DNA of 64,000 nt from Sinomonas terrae (GTDB taxonomy: Bacteria > Actinomycetota > Actinomycetes > Actinomycetales > Micrococcaceae), in NCBI RefSeq assembly GCF_022539255.1, contig NZ_JAKZBV010000001.1, positions 1,984,001-2,048,000 on the forward strand, given 5' to 3'. Within the stretch, counting starts at the first letter, position 1, and every line of letters begins with the position of its first letter. Under the pieces are notes generated by a model that searched no databases, was not told where the DNA came from, and worked only from the letters and a program-made list of their open reading frames with translations. The position numbers and the translations under genes are program-made. Positions 48,682 to 57,474 of the stretch are shown here, piece after piece.

Positions 48682-50364
48682 CTAGTGGGTGGGTGGGAGT
48701 GGGATCCGCCAGCGCACCGTGGTTCCGCGCTCCGAGGTCGACTCGATGACGCAGTCGCCTCCGAGGGACTCTGCGCGATGGCGCATGTGGTCGAGTCCGC
48801 TGACTCGTCCGGGGTTGTCGAAGCCCTGTCCATCGTCCTCGACAAGGACTTCGAGGGCTGCGGCCTCCGCGGCGAGGGAGACAGTGAGATTGGCGGCGCC
48901 CGAGTGCTTGACGGCGTTGCTCACCGCTTCGGAGACGACGGCGAGGACTTGACGCGCTATGGGCGAGGGGATGTCGTCGACCCGGCCGGCAATGTTGAAC
49001 CGCGGAACGACGGATGCGTCGCGGACGGCCCCGGTCACGAGGTCCACGAGGGCACGCGAGAAGGCCTGTTCGCCAGGCTTGGTTCCTTCCCCCAGTGAAT
49101 AGATGGTGCTGCGGAGCTCTCTGATGCTCGCATCCAGTTCGTTGGTGATGGCGGCGATCTTCGCTTCGCTCCCGGAACCCGCTGTAAATCCGCGGAGGCC
49201 CTGAATGCTGAGACCGACCAGGAACAGGCGCCTGATGACCAGATCGTGGAGGTCAAGGGCTATGCGATCACGGTCGAGCCCGATTAGCACCTCTTCCCTC
49301 CGGCGGCGCGCTCGGTTCAGGCCGAGGGCGAGGCCCACCTGCGAGCCGAATACCACCGCCGACTCCAGATCGGTCTGGCTGTACTGGCCGGTACCCGCCC
49401 GGCGGGCCAGGAGGAGGATCGGCCCCTGCTGGCTCGCATGCCCCAGTGGAATGACGAGAACATCGCCGAGCTTCTCGGCAGTCCCCCCATCGAAGAGGGC
49501 CGAAGGATCGTGTATGAGCACGGGTCGTCCTTCTGCCACGGCGTTGGCGAGGGCCGGCGGGCTGGGCAGGCGGGCACCCTGCGGGAGAGCGAGGTCACCC
49601 ACAAATGACTTAGCCGAAAGGAAGCCCTCGTCCCCACGGTCCTGATCCGCCATGATCGCAAGGACCGACTCGGAAGCCTGAAGCGCCCATTCGGCGACCA
49701 GATCCAAGTCTTCTTCAGGAGCCCTGCCGCCGTTGGAGATGAGCTCTTCGCTCGTGGTCATTCCCGCCTCTAGCCACCGTTGCCTCCGCCGGCTCACGTC
49801 GTAGAGCCGCGCGTTCTGGATGGCGACCCCGGCTGCGGCGGCAAGGGCAATCGCGAGTTCTTCGTCCTCGACCGTGAAATCCTGTCCGTTCGCCTTCTCA
49901 GTGAGGTAGAGGTTGCCGAAGATCGCCTCCCTCACCCGAATGGGGACGCCGAGGAAGGTCTTCATGGGCGGATGGTTCTCAGGGAACCCGACGGAGACCG
50001 GATGCTGGTGAAGGTCGTGCAGCCGCAGGGGCTTGGGGTCCCGAATGAGCTGGCCCAAGACTCCGTGGCCCGTCGGGAAATCGCCGATCAGGCGCACTTG
50101 GTCGTCGTCGATCCCCACGGTGATGAAATGGCTGAGCCTTTGATCCTCGCCGAGCACCCCGAGCGCGCCGTACTGGGCTCCGACAAGCTCGCAGGCGGAC
50201 TGCACGACCCGTTCGAGTACCGATTGGAGCGAGAGGTCCTCGGCAATCGAGATGACCGCGCCTATGAGGCTGTTCATATGGTCTTGGATGCGGACGAGCT
50301 CTTCGGCGCGCTCGACGAATTCGCGCAACAGGTCCTGGACCCGTCTGGGCATCTCGCCAGACAC
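48682..50364 (-). CDS. GAF-domain sensor histidine kinase, DevS/DosS-like
   Basis: A 560-residue soluble kinase with two GAF domains (about 55-195 and 230-360), a HisKA_3 phosphoacceptor domain (DRIALDLHDLVIRRLFLVGL, His near residue 375) and an HATPase domain (SEAVSNAVKHSGA, DDGQGFD). The first GAF domain contains HQHPVSVGFPENHPPMKTFLGVP in pieces; the HPPM histidine aligns with the haem-ligand region of mycobacterial DosS/DosT, so oxygen or redox sensing is plausible. No response regulator gene lies next to it. It starts with GTG at 50364 (an ATG 12 bases later is the alternative) and is divergent from the P-type ATPase gene. Confidence 0.9.
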   Translation of the reverse strand: MSGEMPRRVQDLLREFVERAEELVRIQDHMNSLIGAVISIAEDLSLQSVLERVVQSACELVGAQYGALGVLGEDQRLSHFITVGIDDDQVRLIGDFPTGHGVLGQLIRDPKPLRLHDLHQHPVSVGFPENHPPMKTFLGVPIRVREAIFGNLYLTEKANGQDFTVEDEELAIALAAAAGVAIQNARLYDVSRRRQRWLEAGMTTSEELISNGGRAPEEDLDLVAEWALQASESVLAIMADQDRGDEGFLSAKSFVGDLALPQGARLPSPPALANAVAEGRPVLIHDPSALFDGGTAEKLGDVLVIPLGHASQQGPILLLARRAGTGQYSQTDLESAVVFGSQVGLALGLNRARRRREEVLIGLDRDRIALDLHDLVIRRLFLVGLSIQGLRGFTAGSGSEAKIAAITNELDASIRELRSTIYSLGEGTKPGEQAFSRALVDLVTGAVRDASVVPRFNIAGRVDDIPSPIARQVLAVVSEAVSNAVKHSGAANLTVSLAAEAAALEVLVEDDGQGFDNPGRVSGLDHMRHRAESLGGDCVIESTSERGTTVRWRIPLPPTH

Positions 50365-50539
50365 TGGACCTCCATTCGCCGCCGTTCCGCGGCTGTGCCG
50401 CCTCGGAGCCCTTCCATTGTCATGGGGAGAGCCATCTGCTTGAAAGGCGCAAATGATGTGAGCCTCCGCTAGCAGGCAGAAGCCCCCTCGTTCCGAATCA
50501 CGGTCCCGCGCCGTGACACTTGGCCGTAGAGTGTGCCTC

Positions 50540-53260
50540 GTGAGCGTCCAGACCTCCCCGGCGCTGGTTCAGATACCTGCGGCGCGCGCTTCGGCGATGA
50601 CAGGCGCCGCCGTGTTGGGCGCACTGGGCTCCACGCCCTCCGGACTCGGCGAGGCCGAAGCCGCGCAAAGACTCGCACTCGGGGCGAACGTCCTCGAGGC
50701 AGGCCGGGTCAGCTGGCCGCACGTGCTTGCCCGCCAGTTCGCGAGCCCCCTTCAGGCTCTTCTCGTAGCAGCAGCAGCGATGTCCTTCTCGACGGGCGAT
50801 CGACTCAACGCGAGCATCATCGTGGCGATCCTCGTCGGGAGCGGTCTGCTCGGCTTCGCGAACGAGATCCGGGCAGAGCGCACGGCGGCGGATCTGCATG
50901 AGCGGATCAGCCACACGGTCGTGGTGCTCCGCGAAGGCAAGGAGCGCTCGCTCCCGGTGCGCGAACTCGTCCCCGGGGACGTCATCCGTCTGAGCCTGGG
51001 CAACATCGTCCCCGCGGACGGTCGCCTCCTCGAGGCCATCGATCTCGAGACGGACGAGGGCGTCCTCACCGGAGAGTCCTCTCCCGTCGAAAAGGATCCG
51101 ACGCCCGTCGCCGAAGGCTCCAGCCTCGGCGACCTCACAGACTGCCTCCTCATGGGAACCGTCGTCCACGCGGGCTCGGCGCGCGCCGTCGTGACCGCCA
51201 CCGGGAACGCCACGGCCTTCGGACACATCGCCGAGGGGCTCGCCCAAGGCCTGCCGGAGACGGCCTTCCAGCGGGGCCTCAAGGAGTTCTCCATGATGCT
51301 CCTGTGGGTCGGCGTTGCGCTCACGGCCGGGATCTTGGCCGTCAATCTGCTCCTCGCGCGGCCGTTCCTCGACTCGGTCCTGTTCTCCCTCGCCATCGCC
51401 GTGGGCATCACGCCCCAGCTGCTCCCCGCCGTCGTGAGCACGAGCCTCGCCGCCGGTTCTCGACTCCTCGCCAAGGACGGCGTGCTAGTCAAGCGGCTCC
51501 TTGCGATCGAAGACCTGGGCAATCTCGACGTCCTAGTCACGGACAAGACCGGGACCCTGACAGAGGGCAGGATCGGCTTCGAGGAGGCACAGCCTGCCCA
51601 CGTCGACGAGCCAGGATCCTCCGAACGGCTCGCTGAGCTCGCGGTGCTGTGCTGCGAGGCAGATCCGTCTGAGCCGGGGGCCTCGGGCGCCGGGCAGAAT
51701 CCGATCGATGCCGCCCTCTGGGAAGCGTTCCCGGAGCTGCCTGCCCGCCTCGCAGCCCGACGGCGCCTCGGCCTCCGCCCCTTCGATCACGAGACCCGGG
51801 CCATGGAGACGCTCGTTGACTGGGATGGAGGAAGCGGCCCGCTGCGCATCCTCAAGGGCGCGCCGGAGGCGGTCCTCGAACGCTGCGCCGACGTCACGAA
51901 TGAGGCTCGACGGCGCCTTGAGGACCTGTTCCGCCGTGGAGCGCGCGTGGTGGCGGTCGCGAGCGGCCCCGACGCAGGTCCTTTCCGTCTCGAGGGCTTC
52001 CTGAGCTTCCTCGACCGCCCGAAGGCCGACGCGCGGGATTCGCTGGACCGGCTCGCCGCCTTGGGCATCGAGGTCAAGATCGCCACCGGGGACAATGCAC
52101 TTGTCGCCGAGCACGTGATGTCCGTTCTCGGCATGACGAGCGGCGGCGTTCTCACCGGGGTGCAGGTTGCTGCGATGGACGACGACGAACTCGCCTCCGC
52201 GGCGATCGGCGCCAAGGCCTTCGCCCGAGTCTCGCCGGAGCAGAAGTCGCGCATCGTCACCGTGCTGCGGCGCACCCACGCTGTGGGGTTTCTCGGCGAT
52301 GGCGTCAACGACGCCCTGGCGCTGAACCGAGCCGACGTCGGAATCTCCGTGGACAGTGCCGCCGACGTCGCAAAGGACGCTGCCGACGTCGTCCTCCTTG
52401 AGAAGGACCTCGGTGTGCTCGCCGACGGAGTGGTCGGCGGCCGGCGCATCTTCGCGAACACCATCAAGTACCTGCTCATGGGCACAAGCAGCAACTTCGG
52501 CAACATGTTCTCCGCCGCCGCAGCGAGCGCCTTCCTGACGTTCCTCCCGATGCTGCCCGGGCAGATCCTCCTCAACAACCTCCTCTACGACTCGAGCCAG
52601 CTGGCCATTCCGACGGACAAAGTGGACCAGGACCAGCTCAGAAAGCCTGCTCACTGGGACATCGCCCTGATCCGGCGCTTCATGGTCGTCTTCGGCCCTG
52701 TGTCGTCGCTGTTCGACTTCACGACGTTCGGGCTCATGCTCGGCGTCTTCCACGCGGCCCCCGAGGAGTTCCGGGCGGGCTGGTTCGTGGAATCGCTCGC
52801 GACGCAGACGCTCATCGTCTTCGCGATCCGCACGCGGCACATCCCGTTCTTCAGAAGCGCAGCGTCGAGGGCGCTCACCGCGAGCGTCATCGCCGTGGTC
52901 GCCATCGGAGCGGCCATTCCTTACACGCCGTTCGGGACGGTCATCGGCTTCAGAGCGCTGCCGGCCCTGTTCTTCCTCGCCCTTGTGGGCATGGTCGTCC
53001 TGTACCTCGTTCTCGTCGAGGTGGCGAAGCACTTCTTCTACCGGGCGGCAGACCTGCGCGCTGTCCGAGAGCAGGCCGCACGGGACCGGGCTGCCCGCGA
53101 GCAGGCAGCCATCCAAGGGGTTCCGGCAGGTCCGACGATTCCAGCTCACGCAGTCCATGCCTCACACGCACGGGTACACCGGCGGGCCGTGCCGTTCCTC
53201 GTGCACACCGGGCGCGCTCGCGTGCGGCGGGCAGGCGGCGTGGCGGGCGGCCGGCGCTGA
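50540..53260 (+). CDS. P-type ATPase, MgtA-like cation transporter
   Basis: A protein of about 906 residues. The actuator TGES lies near residue 177, the phosphorylation motif DKTGTLT near 334, TGDN near 520, and GDGVND near 587. Ten transmembrane segments are distributed as in type IIIB enzymes, and NNLLYDSSQLAIPTDKVD in M7-M8 is the MgtA-like membrane signature. Mg2+ import is the best guess; other divalent cations are possible. The 60-residue Ala/Arg-rich tail after the last helix is unusual. GTG at 50540 was chosen because TAGAGT lies seven bases upstream, as for leaderless mRNA; GTG at 50513 is the alternative. DosR-regulon cation ATPases neighbour DevS-type sensors in mycobacteria, which may be relevant. 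Confidence 0.88.
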   Translation: MSVQTSPALVQIPAARASAMTGAAVLGALGSTPSGLGEAEAAQRLALGANVLEAGRVSWPHVLARQFASPLQALLVAAAAMSFSTGDRLNASIIVAILVGSGLLGFANEIRAERTAADLHERISHTVVVLREGKERSLPVRELVPGDVIRLSLGNIVPADGRLLEAIDLETDEGVLTGESSPVEKDPTPVAEGSSLGDLTDCLLMGTVVHAGSARAVVTATGNATAFGHIAEGLAQGLPETAFQRGLKEFSMMLLWVGVALTAGILAVNLLLARPFLDSVLFSLAIAVGITPQLLPAVVSTSLAAGSRLLAKDGVLVKRLLAIEDLGNLDVLVTDKTGTLTEGRIGFEEAQPAHVDEPGSSERLAELAVLCCEADPSEPGASGAGQNPIDAALWEAFPELPARLAARRRLGLRPFDHETRAMETLVDWDGGSGPLRILKGAPEAVLERCADVTNEARRRLEDLFRRGARVVAVASGPDAGPFRLEGFLSFLDRPKADARDSLDRLAALGIEVKIATGDNALVAEHVMSVLGMTSGGVLTGVQVAAMDDDELASAAIGAKAFARVSPEQKSRIVTVLRRTHAVGFLGDGVNDALALNRADVGISVDSAADVAKDAADVVLLEKDLGVLADGVVGGRRIFANTIKYLLMGTSSNFGNMFSAAAASAFLTFLPMLPGQILLNNLLYDSSQLAIPTDKVDQDQLRKPAHWDIALIRRFMVVFGPVSSLFDFTTFGLMLGVFHAAPEEFRAGWFVESLATQTLIVFAIRTRHIPFFRSAASRALTASVIAVVAIGAAIPYTPFGTVIGFRALPALFFLALVGMVVLYLVLVEVAKHFFYRAADLRAVREQAARDRAAREQAAIQGVPAGPTIPAHAVHASHARVHRRAVPFLVHTGRARVRRAGGVAGGRR

Positions 53261-53320
53261 GCCAGACCGCGCTGAGCCTGATTCCGCTGGGCCTGACCCC
53301 GCTGAGCCAGACCGCGCTGA
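53256..53320 (+). repeat. Direct 20-bp repeat after the ATPase gene
   Basis: GCTGAGCCAGACCGCGCTGA occurs at 53256-53275 and again at 53301-53320, with GCCTGA-type partial copies between them. The first copy overlaps the ATPase stop codon. It may reflect slippage that also extended the tail of the ATPase. Confidence 0.8.
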
Positions 53321-53372
53321 CGCGGGCCCAAGGGCTCTAGCTGAATTCGCCCCGCGCGTACACGATCATGTC

Positions 53373-53543
53373 GTGTATCCGTCAGCAGTTCGGGCGGCGG
53401 CCTCGATCGCGGCCCAAGGCATCTTCCTCGGATGGGGACCGTTCACCGTTCAGCTCGGGAACTTCCTCGTCATCGTCGCGATGGTCGTACTGTTCGTCGC
53501 GGCGCTCTTCCTGCCATTTCCCGGAGGACGGGGCCGGAAATGA
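53373..53543 (+). CDS. Small single-helix membrane protein in the cytochrome b operon
   Basis: A 56-residue frame with one strong membrane helix (LGNFLVIVAMVVLFVAALFLPF, in two pieces LGNFLVIVAMVVLFV and VAALFLPF) and a short basic tail. Its TGA overlaps the ATG of the cytochrome b gene, which is the main evidence that it is real. The start is uncertain: GTG at 53373 has no good ribosome site. It could be an accessory subunit of the cytochrome complex. Confidence 0.5.
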   Translation: MYPSAVRAAASIAAQGIFLGWGPFTVQLGNFLVIVAMVVLFVAALFLPFPGGRGRK

Positions 53544-54238
53544 GCGCCGAGCAGAGCGGCGGCCGCATCGTCTCCTGGACCGGACGTCTTCGGGAATGGT
53601 CGCTTGAGAAGCTTCCGCCCGAGAAGCTTCTCCCCGAGAACCAGCCGAGCTACGTCGCCTCCTGGATCTACGTCTTCGGCATGGCGTCGATCGCGGCGCT
53701 CGGCTACGTGATCGTCTCCGGGTTCGTCCTCGCCCTCAACGGGCCCGTCTGGTACCACGTCTCCGCCTTCGGGCATTTCATCAACAGCACGCACCTGTGG
53801 AGCGTCGAGCTGTTCTTCATGTTCATGGTCATCCACTTGTGGGGGAAGTTCTGGATGGCCTCGTGGCGCGGTGGCCGGGCCCTGACCTGGATCACAGGAG
53901 TGCTCGCGTTCGTCGTGTCGATCGTCACGGCGTTCACGGGCTACCTCCTCCAGACGAACTTCGACTCCGAGTGGATCGCCTTCCAAGCCAAGGATGCGCT
54001 CAACGCGGTCGGGATCGGGGCCTGGTTCAACGTGGACGATCTCGGTCAGATCCTCATGTGGCACATCGTCCTCTTGCCGCTTGGGGTGGGGGCCGTCGTC
54101 GTCATGCATGTGCTCCTGGTGCGGGCGCACGGCGTCGTCCCTCCTCTCGAGGCGGCTGAGACGGACGCCCAGCTGCGCGACATTCAGCTGCGCGATGCCG
54201 CCGGGACCTTCGAGACGGGGGAGGGGGATCTGTCATGA
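53540..54238 (+). CDS. Cytochrome b N-terminal domain protein (b6-like)
   Basis: A 232-residue membrane protein with four helices, matching the N-terminal haem-binding part of cytochrome b / b6. Haem-ligand histidines are visible in NSTHLWSVELFFMFMVIHLWGKFW (pieces THLWSVEL and VIHLWGKFW) and in LMWHIVLLPLGVGAVVVMHVLLVRAHG (pieces WHIVLLPLG and VMHVLLVRAHG). The usual quinol-site C-terminal half is absent; a short downstream gene may supply it. The start overlaps the small upstream frame and the stop overlaps the next gene, so they are co-translated. It probably transfers electrons between quinol and an unknown partner. Confidence 0.88.
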   Translation: MSAEQSGGRIVSWTGRLREWSLEKLPPEKLLPENQPSYVASWIYVFGMASIAALGYVIVSGFVLALNGPVWYHVSAFGHFINSTHLWSVELFFMFMVIHLWGKFWMASWRGGRALTWITGVLAFVVSIVTAFTGYLLQTNFDSEWIAFQAKDALNAVGIGAWFNVDDLGQILMWHIVLLPLGVGAVVVMHVLLVRAHGVVPPLEAAETDAQLRDIQLRDAAGTFETGEGDLS

Positions 54239-54948
54239 CCACGATCTCCCGGCGGCCCACGTCTGGCCGCGAACAGCCGAAGCGCAGCCGAGACCTCGAC
54301 CGGGAACCCTGGCGCGGTGCGGTCCGCGAGTACGACCTCGTCAAGGAGCTCGTCTACGCACTCGTCGTCGTGGGCCTTCTCACCGTCGGGCTCGCCGCCG
54401 TCGTCGGCTCCCCGGACGACGCACCGGTGACGCTCAAGCAGTGGGCGACGACGGCGCCGTCGGATTTCGTGGCGACGGCAACCGCCGAGCTGGGCGGGAC
54501 GAGCGATACCGCCCAGTATGGTCCGCCCTACAACTCGACCCAGGGGGCTAGCCAAACCCTCGGGTCCATCGACCTACAGAGTCTTTCAGGGGTCCGCCGG
54601 CCCATCGACACGGCGCAGGACTTCGTCGTCGGGCCTCTCGAGAAACTCCCGCAGCCGCCCGCCGCCCTCGCCGTGTGGAATGCCGCGAACGACGCCCAGC
54701 GCGCTGCGTGGACGTCGGCCTACTCGGACGCCCTCTCCAAGGCGCCCGACGGCGATCCCGCCAAGGTCGCCCCCGGCGACTACGGGCCGGTTCCGGCCTT
54801 GGATTCTGCGCTGCTCGCGATGGCGCAGAAGGGCACGCTCGAGGGCGCGCTCGACGGCGGCACTCAGGCGGGGCTTGACCGCACCAAGAGCGTGCTGTTC
54901 CTCGGGGACGGTGCGTACTTCCGGCGCTTGCCGACAGCCAGCATCTGA
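54235..54948 (+). CDS. Hypothetical membrane-anchored protein of the cytochrome b operon
   Basis: A 237-residue protein with one N-terminal helix (VYALVVVGLLTVGLAAVVG, about residues 38-57) and a soluble domain probably outside the membrane. It contains YGPPYNSTQGASQTLG and a LSGVRRPIDTAQDFVVGPLEKL region. No CxxCH haem motif or iron-sulfur ligand set is present, so it is not a Rieske or c-type cytochrome. Its ATG overlaps the cytochrome b stop. It is likely a dedicated subunit of this unusual complex; I do not recognise a characterised family. Confidence 0.75.
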   Translation: MTTISRRPTSGREQPKRSRDLDREPWRGAVREYDLVKELVYALVVVGLLTVGLAAVVGSPDDAPVTLKQWATTAPSDFVATATAELGGTSDTAQYGPPYNSTQGASQTLGSIDLQSLSGVRRPIDTAQDFVVGPLEKLPQPPAALAVWNAANDAQRAAWTSAYSDALSKAPDGDPAKVAPGDYGPVPALDSALLAMAQKGTLEGALDGGTQAGLDRTKSVLFLGDGAYFRRLPTASI

Positions 54949-54965
54949 CCGGCGACCAGTGGGGA

Positions 54966-55199
54966 ATGATGAACGAGACGGGGAACTACCCCGGCCAATC
55001 GTGGCTCTGGCTCTTCTCGTTCTGGTACCAGATCCCGCCGTTCAACGGCCTCGCGAACGCGGATCTGGTGATCGTAGGGATCATGGTGCTGCTCACGCTC
55101 GCCCTCATGCTGCTGCCTTTCATCCCCGGGCTCCGCTCGATCCCGCGGCTGCTCCCCGTCCATCGGCTCATCTGGCGGGATTACTACCGGCGGCGTTGA
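54966..55199 (+). CDS. Small membrane protein resembling the C-terminal half of a cytochrome b
   Basis: A 77-residue protein with one to two helices. SFWYQIPPFNGLANADLV and LTLALMLLPFIPGLRSIPR read like the last transmembrane part of cytochrome b / subunit IV proteins. It directly follows the hypothetical subunit (17 bases). ATG at 54966 (or 54969) follows GTGGGGA. Together with 53540-54238 it may reconstitute a split cytochrome b. This assignment rests on pattern recognition only. Confidence 0.65.
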   Translation: MMNETGNYPGQSWLWLFSFWYQIPPFNGLANADLVIVGIMVLLTLALMLLPFIPGLRSIPRLLPVHRLIWRDYYRRR

Positions 55200-55254
55200 G
55201 GATGGGCCCGGAGAATAGGGCATTGAGCCCGTTCCTGCAGTGACCCGCCAGACC

Positions 55255-55260
55255 TACACT
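55255..55260 (+). promoter_or_regulatory. -10 box of the pyridoxamine-oxidase-like gene
   Basis: TACACT ends six bases before the ATG at 55267, so the transcript probably begins at the start codon (leaderless). A -35 candidate TTCCTG lies 17 bases upstream (55232-55237). Confidence 0.45.
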
Positions 55261-55266
55261 GTCGCC

Positions 55267-55740
55267 ATGACAACCCAGCCCATGCGATACCCGAAGGTGC
55301 AGGAGCTCTCGAGCGAGGAGTGCTGGGCCAAGCTCCGCACGATGGTCCTCGGGCGGTTGGCGATCGCGGGCGAGGAACATCCTGAACTCTTTCCGATCAA
55401 CTATGTGGTGGATCGAGGCACCGTGGTGTTCCGGTCCGACCCCGGGACCAAGATCGCCGCATCACTCGACAGGGCCCGCGTTGCCTTCGAGGTCGACGCC
55501 TTCGACCCGGCTACGAACGAAGCCTGGTCGGTGATCGTCAAGGGCGGCCTCGAGCCTGTCCTCGAGACCGCCGAGATCATCGATGCGTTGACGCTTCCTC
55601 TGTTCCCATGGCAGCACGGCGCGAAGGCCTTCTTCGTGCGGATCGTCCCCGTGGAGCTTTCCGGCCGCCAGTTCGTCGTCGCCGACCCTGGCCATTGGGC
55701 CTCCCAGCTGATGGGCATCCGTCCGGCGTCCGAGGAGTAG
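55267..55740 (+). CDS. Pyridoxamine 5'-phosphate oxidase-like flavin-binding protein
   Basis: A 157-residue split-barrel protein. LSSEECWAKLRTMVLGRLAIAGEEHPELFPINYVVDRGTVVFRSDPGTK (pieces ECWAKL, GRLAI and FPINYVVDRGTVVFRS) and AFEVDAFDP are typical of the small PNPOx-like/F420- or flavin-dependent family that includes DosR-regulon proteins. It probably binds FMN or F420 and reduces small molecules. The ATG at 55267 was preferred to an in-frame GTG/ACG region upstream because of the -10 box just before it. It converges with the metallo-hydrolase gene. Confidence 0.85.
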   Translation: MTTQPMRYPKVQELSSEECWAKLRTMVLGRLAIAGEEHPELFPINYVVDRGTVVFRSDPGTKIAASLDRARVAFEVDAFDPATNEAWSVIVKGGLEPVLETAEIIDALTLPLFPWQHGAKAFFVRIVPVELSGRQFVVADPGHWASQLMGIRPASEE

Positions 55741-55749
55741 TCGGGCGCT

Positions 55750-56379
55750 TCAGTGCCCCCGGTCTATCCATTCCTGCAGGTGGGGGGCCTCGGCCCCGAT
55801 CGACGTCGAATCGCCGTGGCCCGTGTTCACCACCGTCTCCGCAGGGAGCGTCAGGAGGCGCTCGCGGATGGAGTTGATGATGGTTGGGAAGTCACTGAAC
55901 GAACGCCCCGTCGCCCCGGGGCCGCCTTGGAACAGCGTGTCACCAGTGAACACGGTGCCGAGGGCGGGGGCGTGGAAGCTGACCGAGCCGGGGGAGTGGC
56001 CGGGCGTATGCAGGGCCACGAGTTCGGTGCCCGCGATCTCGAAGCGCTGCCCGTCGGAGATGTCGGAGTCCGGACGGCTCTCGGGATAGACCGCCTCCCA
56101 CAGCATCTGATCCGCGGGGTGCAGGTAAACCGGGGCGCCGACGCGGTCCGCGAAGTCCCGCGCGTGCCGGATGTGGTCGTCGTGGCCGTGCGAGAGGAGG
56201 ACTGCGGTGACCGTCCGCCCGTTCACCGCCTGGGCGACCCGGGCGGCGTCGTGCGCGGGGTCGATCACGGCGGCGCTCTCATTATCGCCGACGATCCACA
56301 CGTTGTTATCGACATCCCAAGTGCCGCCGTCCAGGGAGAACGTCCCCGAGGTGACGACGCGCTCGATCCGCACAGCCAT
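55750..56379 (-). CDS. Metallo-beta-lactamase-fold hydrolase (glyoxalase II-like)
   Basis: A 209-residue MBL-fold enzyme with the binuclear zinc motif SHGHDDH near residue 64, HTPGHSPGSVSF near 125, FTGDTLFQGG near 143 and NTGHGDST near 188. It starts at an ATG sharing a base with the stop of mscR, so the pair is translationally coupled. This order (mycothiol-dependent formaldehyde dehydrogenase followed by an MBL protein) is common in mycothiol-producing actinobacteria, where the hydrolase is thought to split the S-formyl-mycothiol product or a related thioester. Confidence 0.9.
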   Translation of the reverse strand: MAVRIERVVTSGTFSLDGGTWDVDNNVWIVGDNESAAVIDPAHDAARVAQAVNGRTVTAVLLSHGHDDHIRHARDFADRVGAPVYLHPADQMLWEAVYPESRPDSDISDGQRFEIAGTELVALHTPGHSPGSVSFHAPALGTVFTGDTLFQGGPGATGRSFSDFPTIINSIRERLLTLPAETVVNTGHGDSTSIGAEAPHLQEWIDRGH

Positions 56380-57473
56380 CAGAGCTCCACCACCGAGCGG
56401 AGGGCTTCGCCGCGGTGCATCTTCTCGAACGCGGCCTCGACGTCCCCGAGGCCGATCCGCTCGGTGACGAAAGCGTCGAGGGGGAGGCGGCCGAGCTTGT
56501 ACTGGTCGACGAGCATGGGGAAGTCGCGGCTAGGGAGGCAATCGCCGTACCACGAGGACTTGAGCGAGCCGCCCCGTCCGAAGACGTCGAGGAGCGGCAG
56601 TTCGAGCGTCATCTCTGGCGTCGGGACGCCGACGAGCACGACTCGGCCGGCGAGGTCCCGGGCATAGAACGCTTGCTTGTAGGTTTCCGGGCGTCCGACG
56701 GCGTCGATGACGACATCGGCGCCGAAGCCGTTCGTGAGCGCCCGGATCGCCTCGACAGGGTCCTGCTCGCGCGAGACGACGCCATGGGTCGCACCGAGCT
56801 TCTTGGCGGTTTCAATCTTGGCGGGGTCCAGATCGACGGCAATGATCGTCGTCGCCCCCGCGAGCTTGGCGCCCGCGATGGCCGCGCAGCCGACCCCGCC
56901 GCACCCGATGACGGCGACCGATTCGCCGCGCTGAACGGCACCCGTGTTGATGGCCGCACCGATTCCGGCCATGATGCCGCAGCCGAGCAGGCCGACCGCC
57001 GCCGGGTCAACGTCGTCGTCGACCTTTGTGCACTGGCCCGCGGCGACGAGGGTCTTCTCGGCGAAGGAACCGATGCCGAGGGCCGGTGAGAGCGGGGTTC
57101 CGTCCTGGAGGGTCATCTTCTGGGTGGCATTGTGGGTTGCGAAGCAGTACTGCGGCTGGCCCTTTTTGCAGGCGCGGCATTCGCCGCACACGGCACGCCA
57201 GTTCAGGATCACGCGGTCGCCCGGCTTGAGATCCGTGACGTCCGGCCCCACGGCACTGACGACGGCGGTCGACTCATGGCCGAGCAGATACGGGTAGTCG
57301 TCGCCGATGCCGCCGAGCTTGTAGTGCAGGTCAGTGTGGCAGACGCCGCACGTGAGCACGTCGACGAGAGCCTCGCCCGGACCCGGATCGGGCACCAGAA
57401 TCGTCTCTACAGTCGCCCGCGCGCCCTTCTCGCGGACAACGACGGCCTTCACTTCGTGAACAGTCTGGGCCAT
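56379..57473 (-). CDS. mscR: S-(hydroxymethyl)mycothiol dehydrogenase
   Basis: A 364-residue zinc alcohol dehydrogenase, the mycothiol-dependent formaldehyde (and S-nitrosomycothiol) dehydrogenase. Catalytic zinc ligands are in CGVCHTDLHY and LGHESTA; the structural zinc cysteines CGECRACKKGQPQYC are complete; NAD motif GCGGVGCAA lies near residue 195. GIGSFAEKTLV and SSWYGDCLPSRDFPML are typical of this enzyme. Its ribosome site GGAGG is inside a large stem-loop (57475-57549), directly followed by six T and the ATG. It is coupled to the MBL hydrolase gene downstream. Confidence 0.93.
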   Translation of the reverse strand: MAQTVHEVKAVVVREKGARATVETILVPDPGPGEALVDVLTCGVCHTDLHYKLGGIGDDYPYLLGHESTAVVSAVGPDVTDLKPGDRVILNWRAVCGECRACKKGQPQYCFATHNATQKMTLQDGTPLSPALGIGSFAEKTLVAAGQCTKVDDDVDPAAVGLLGCGIMAGIGAAINTGAVQRGESVAVIGCGGVGCAAIAGAKLAGATTIIAVDLDPAKIETAKKLGATHGVVSREQDPVEAIRALTNGFGADVVIDAVGRPETYKQAFYARDLAGRVVLVGVPTPEMTLELPLLDVFGRGGSLKSSWYGDCLPSRDFPMLVDQYKLGRLPLDAFVTERIGLGDVEAAFEKMHRGEALRSVVEL

Positions 57474-57474
57474 G

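Noticed and set aside
50365..50539. DosR box between the kinase and the ATPase
   Set aside because: No sequence close to TTSGGGACTWWAGTCCCSAA was found in this interval.
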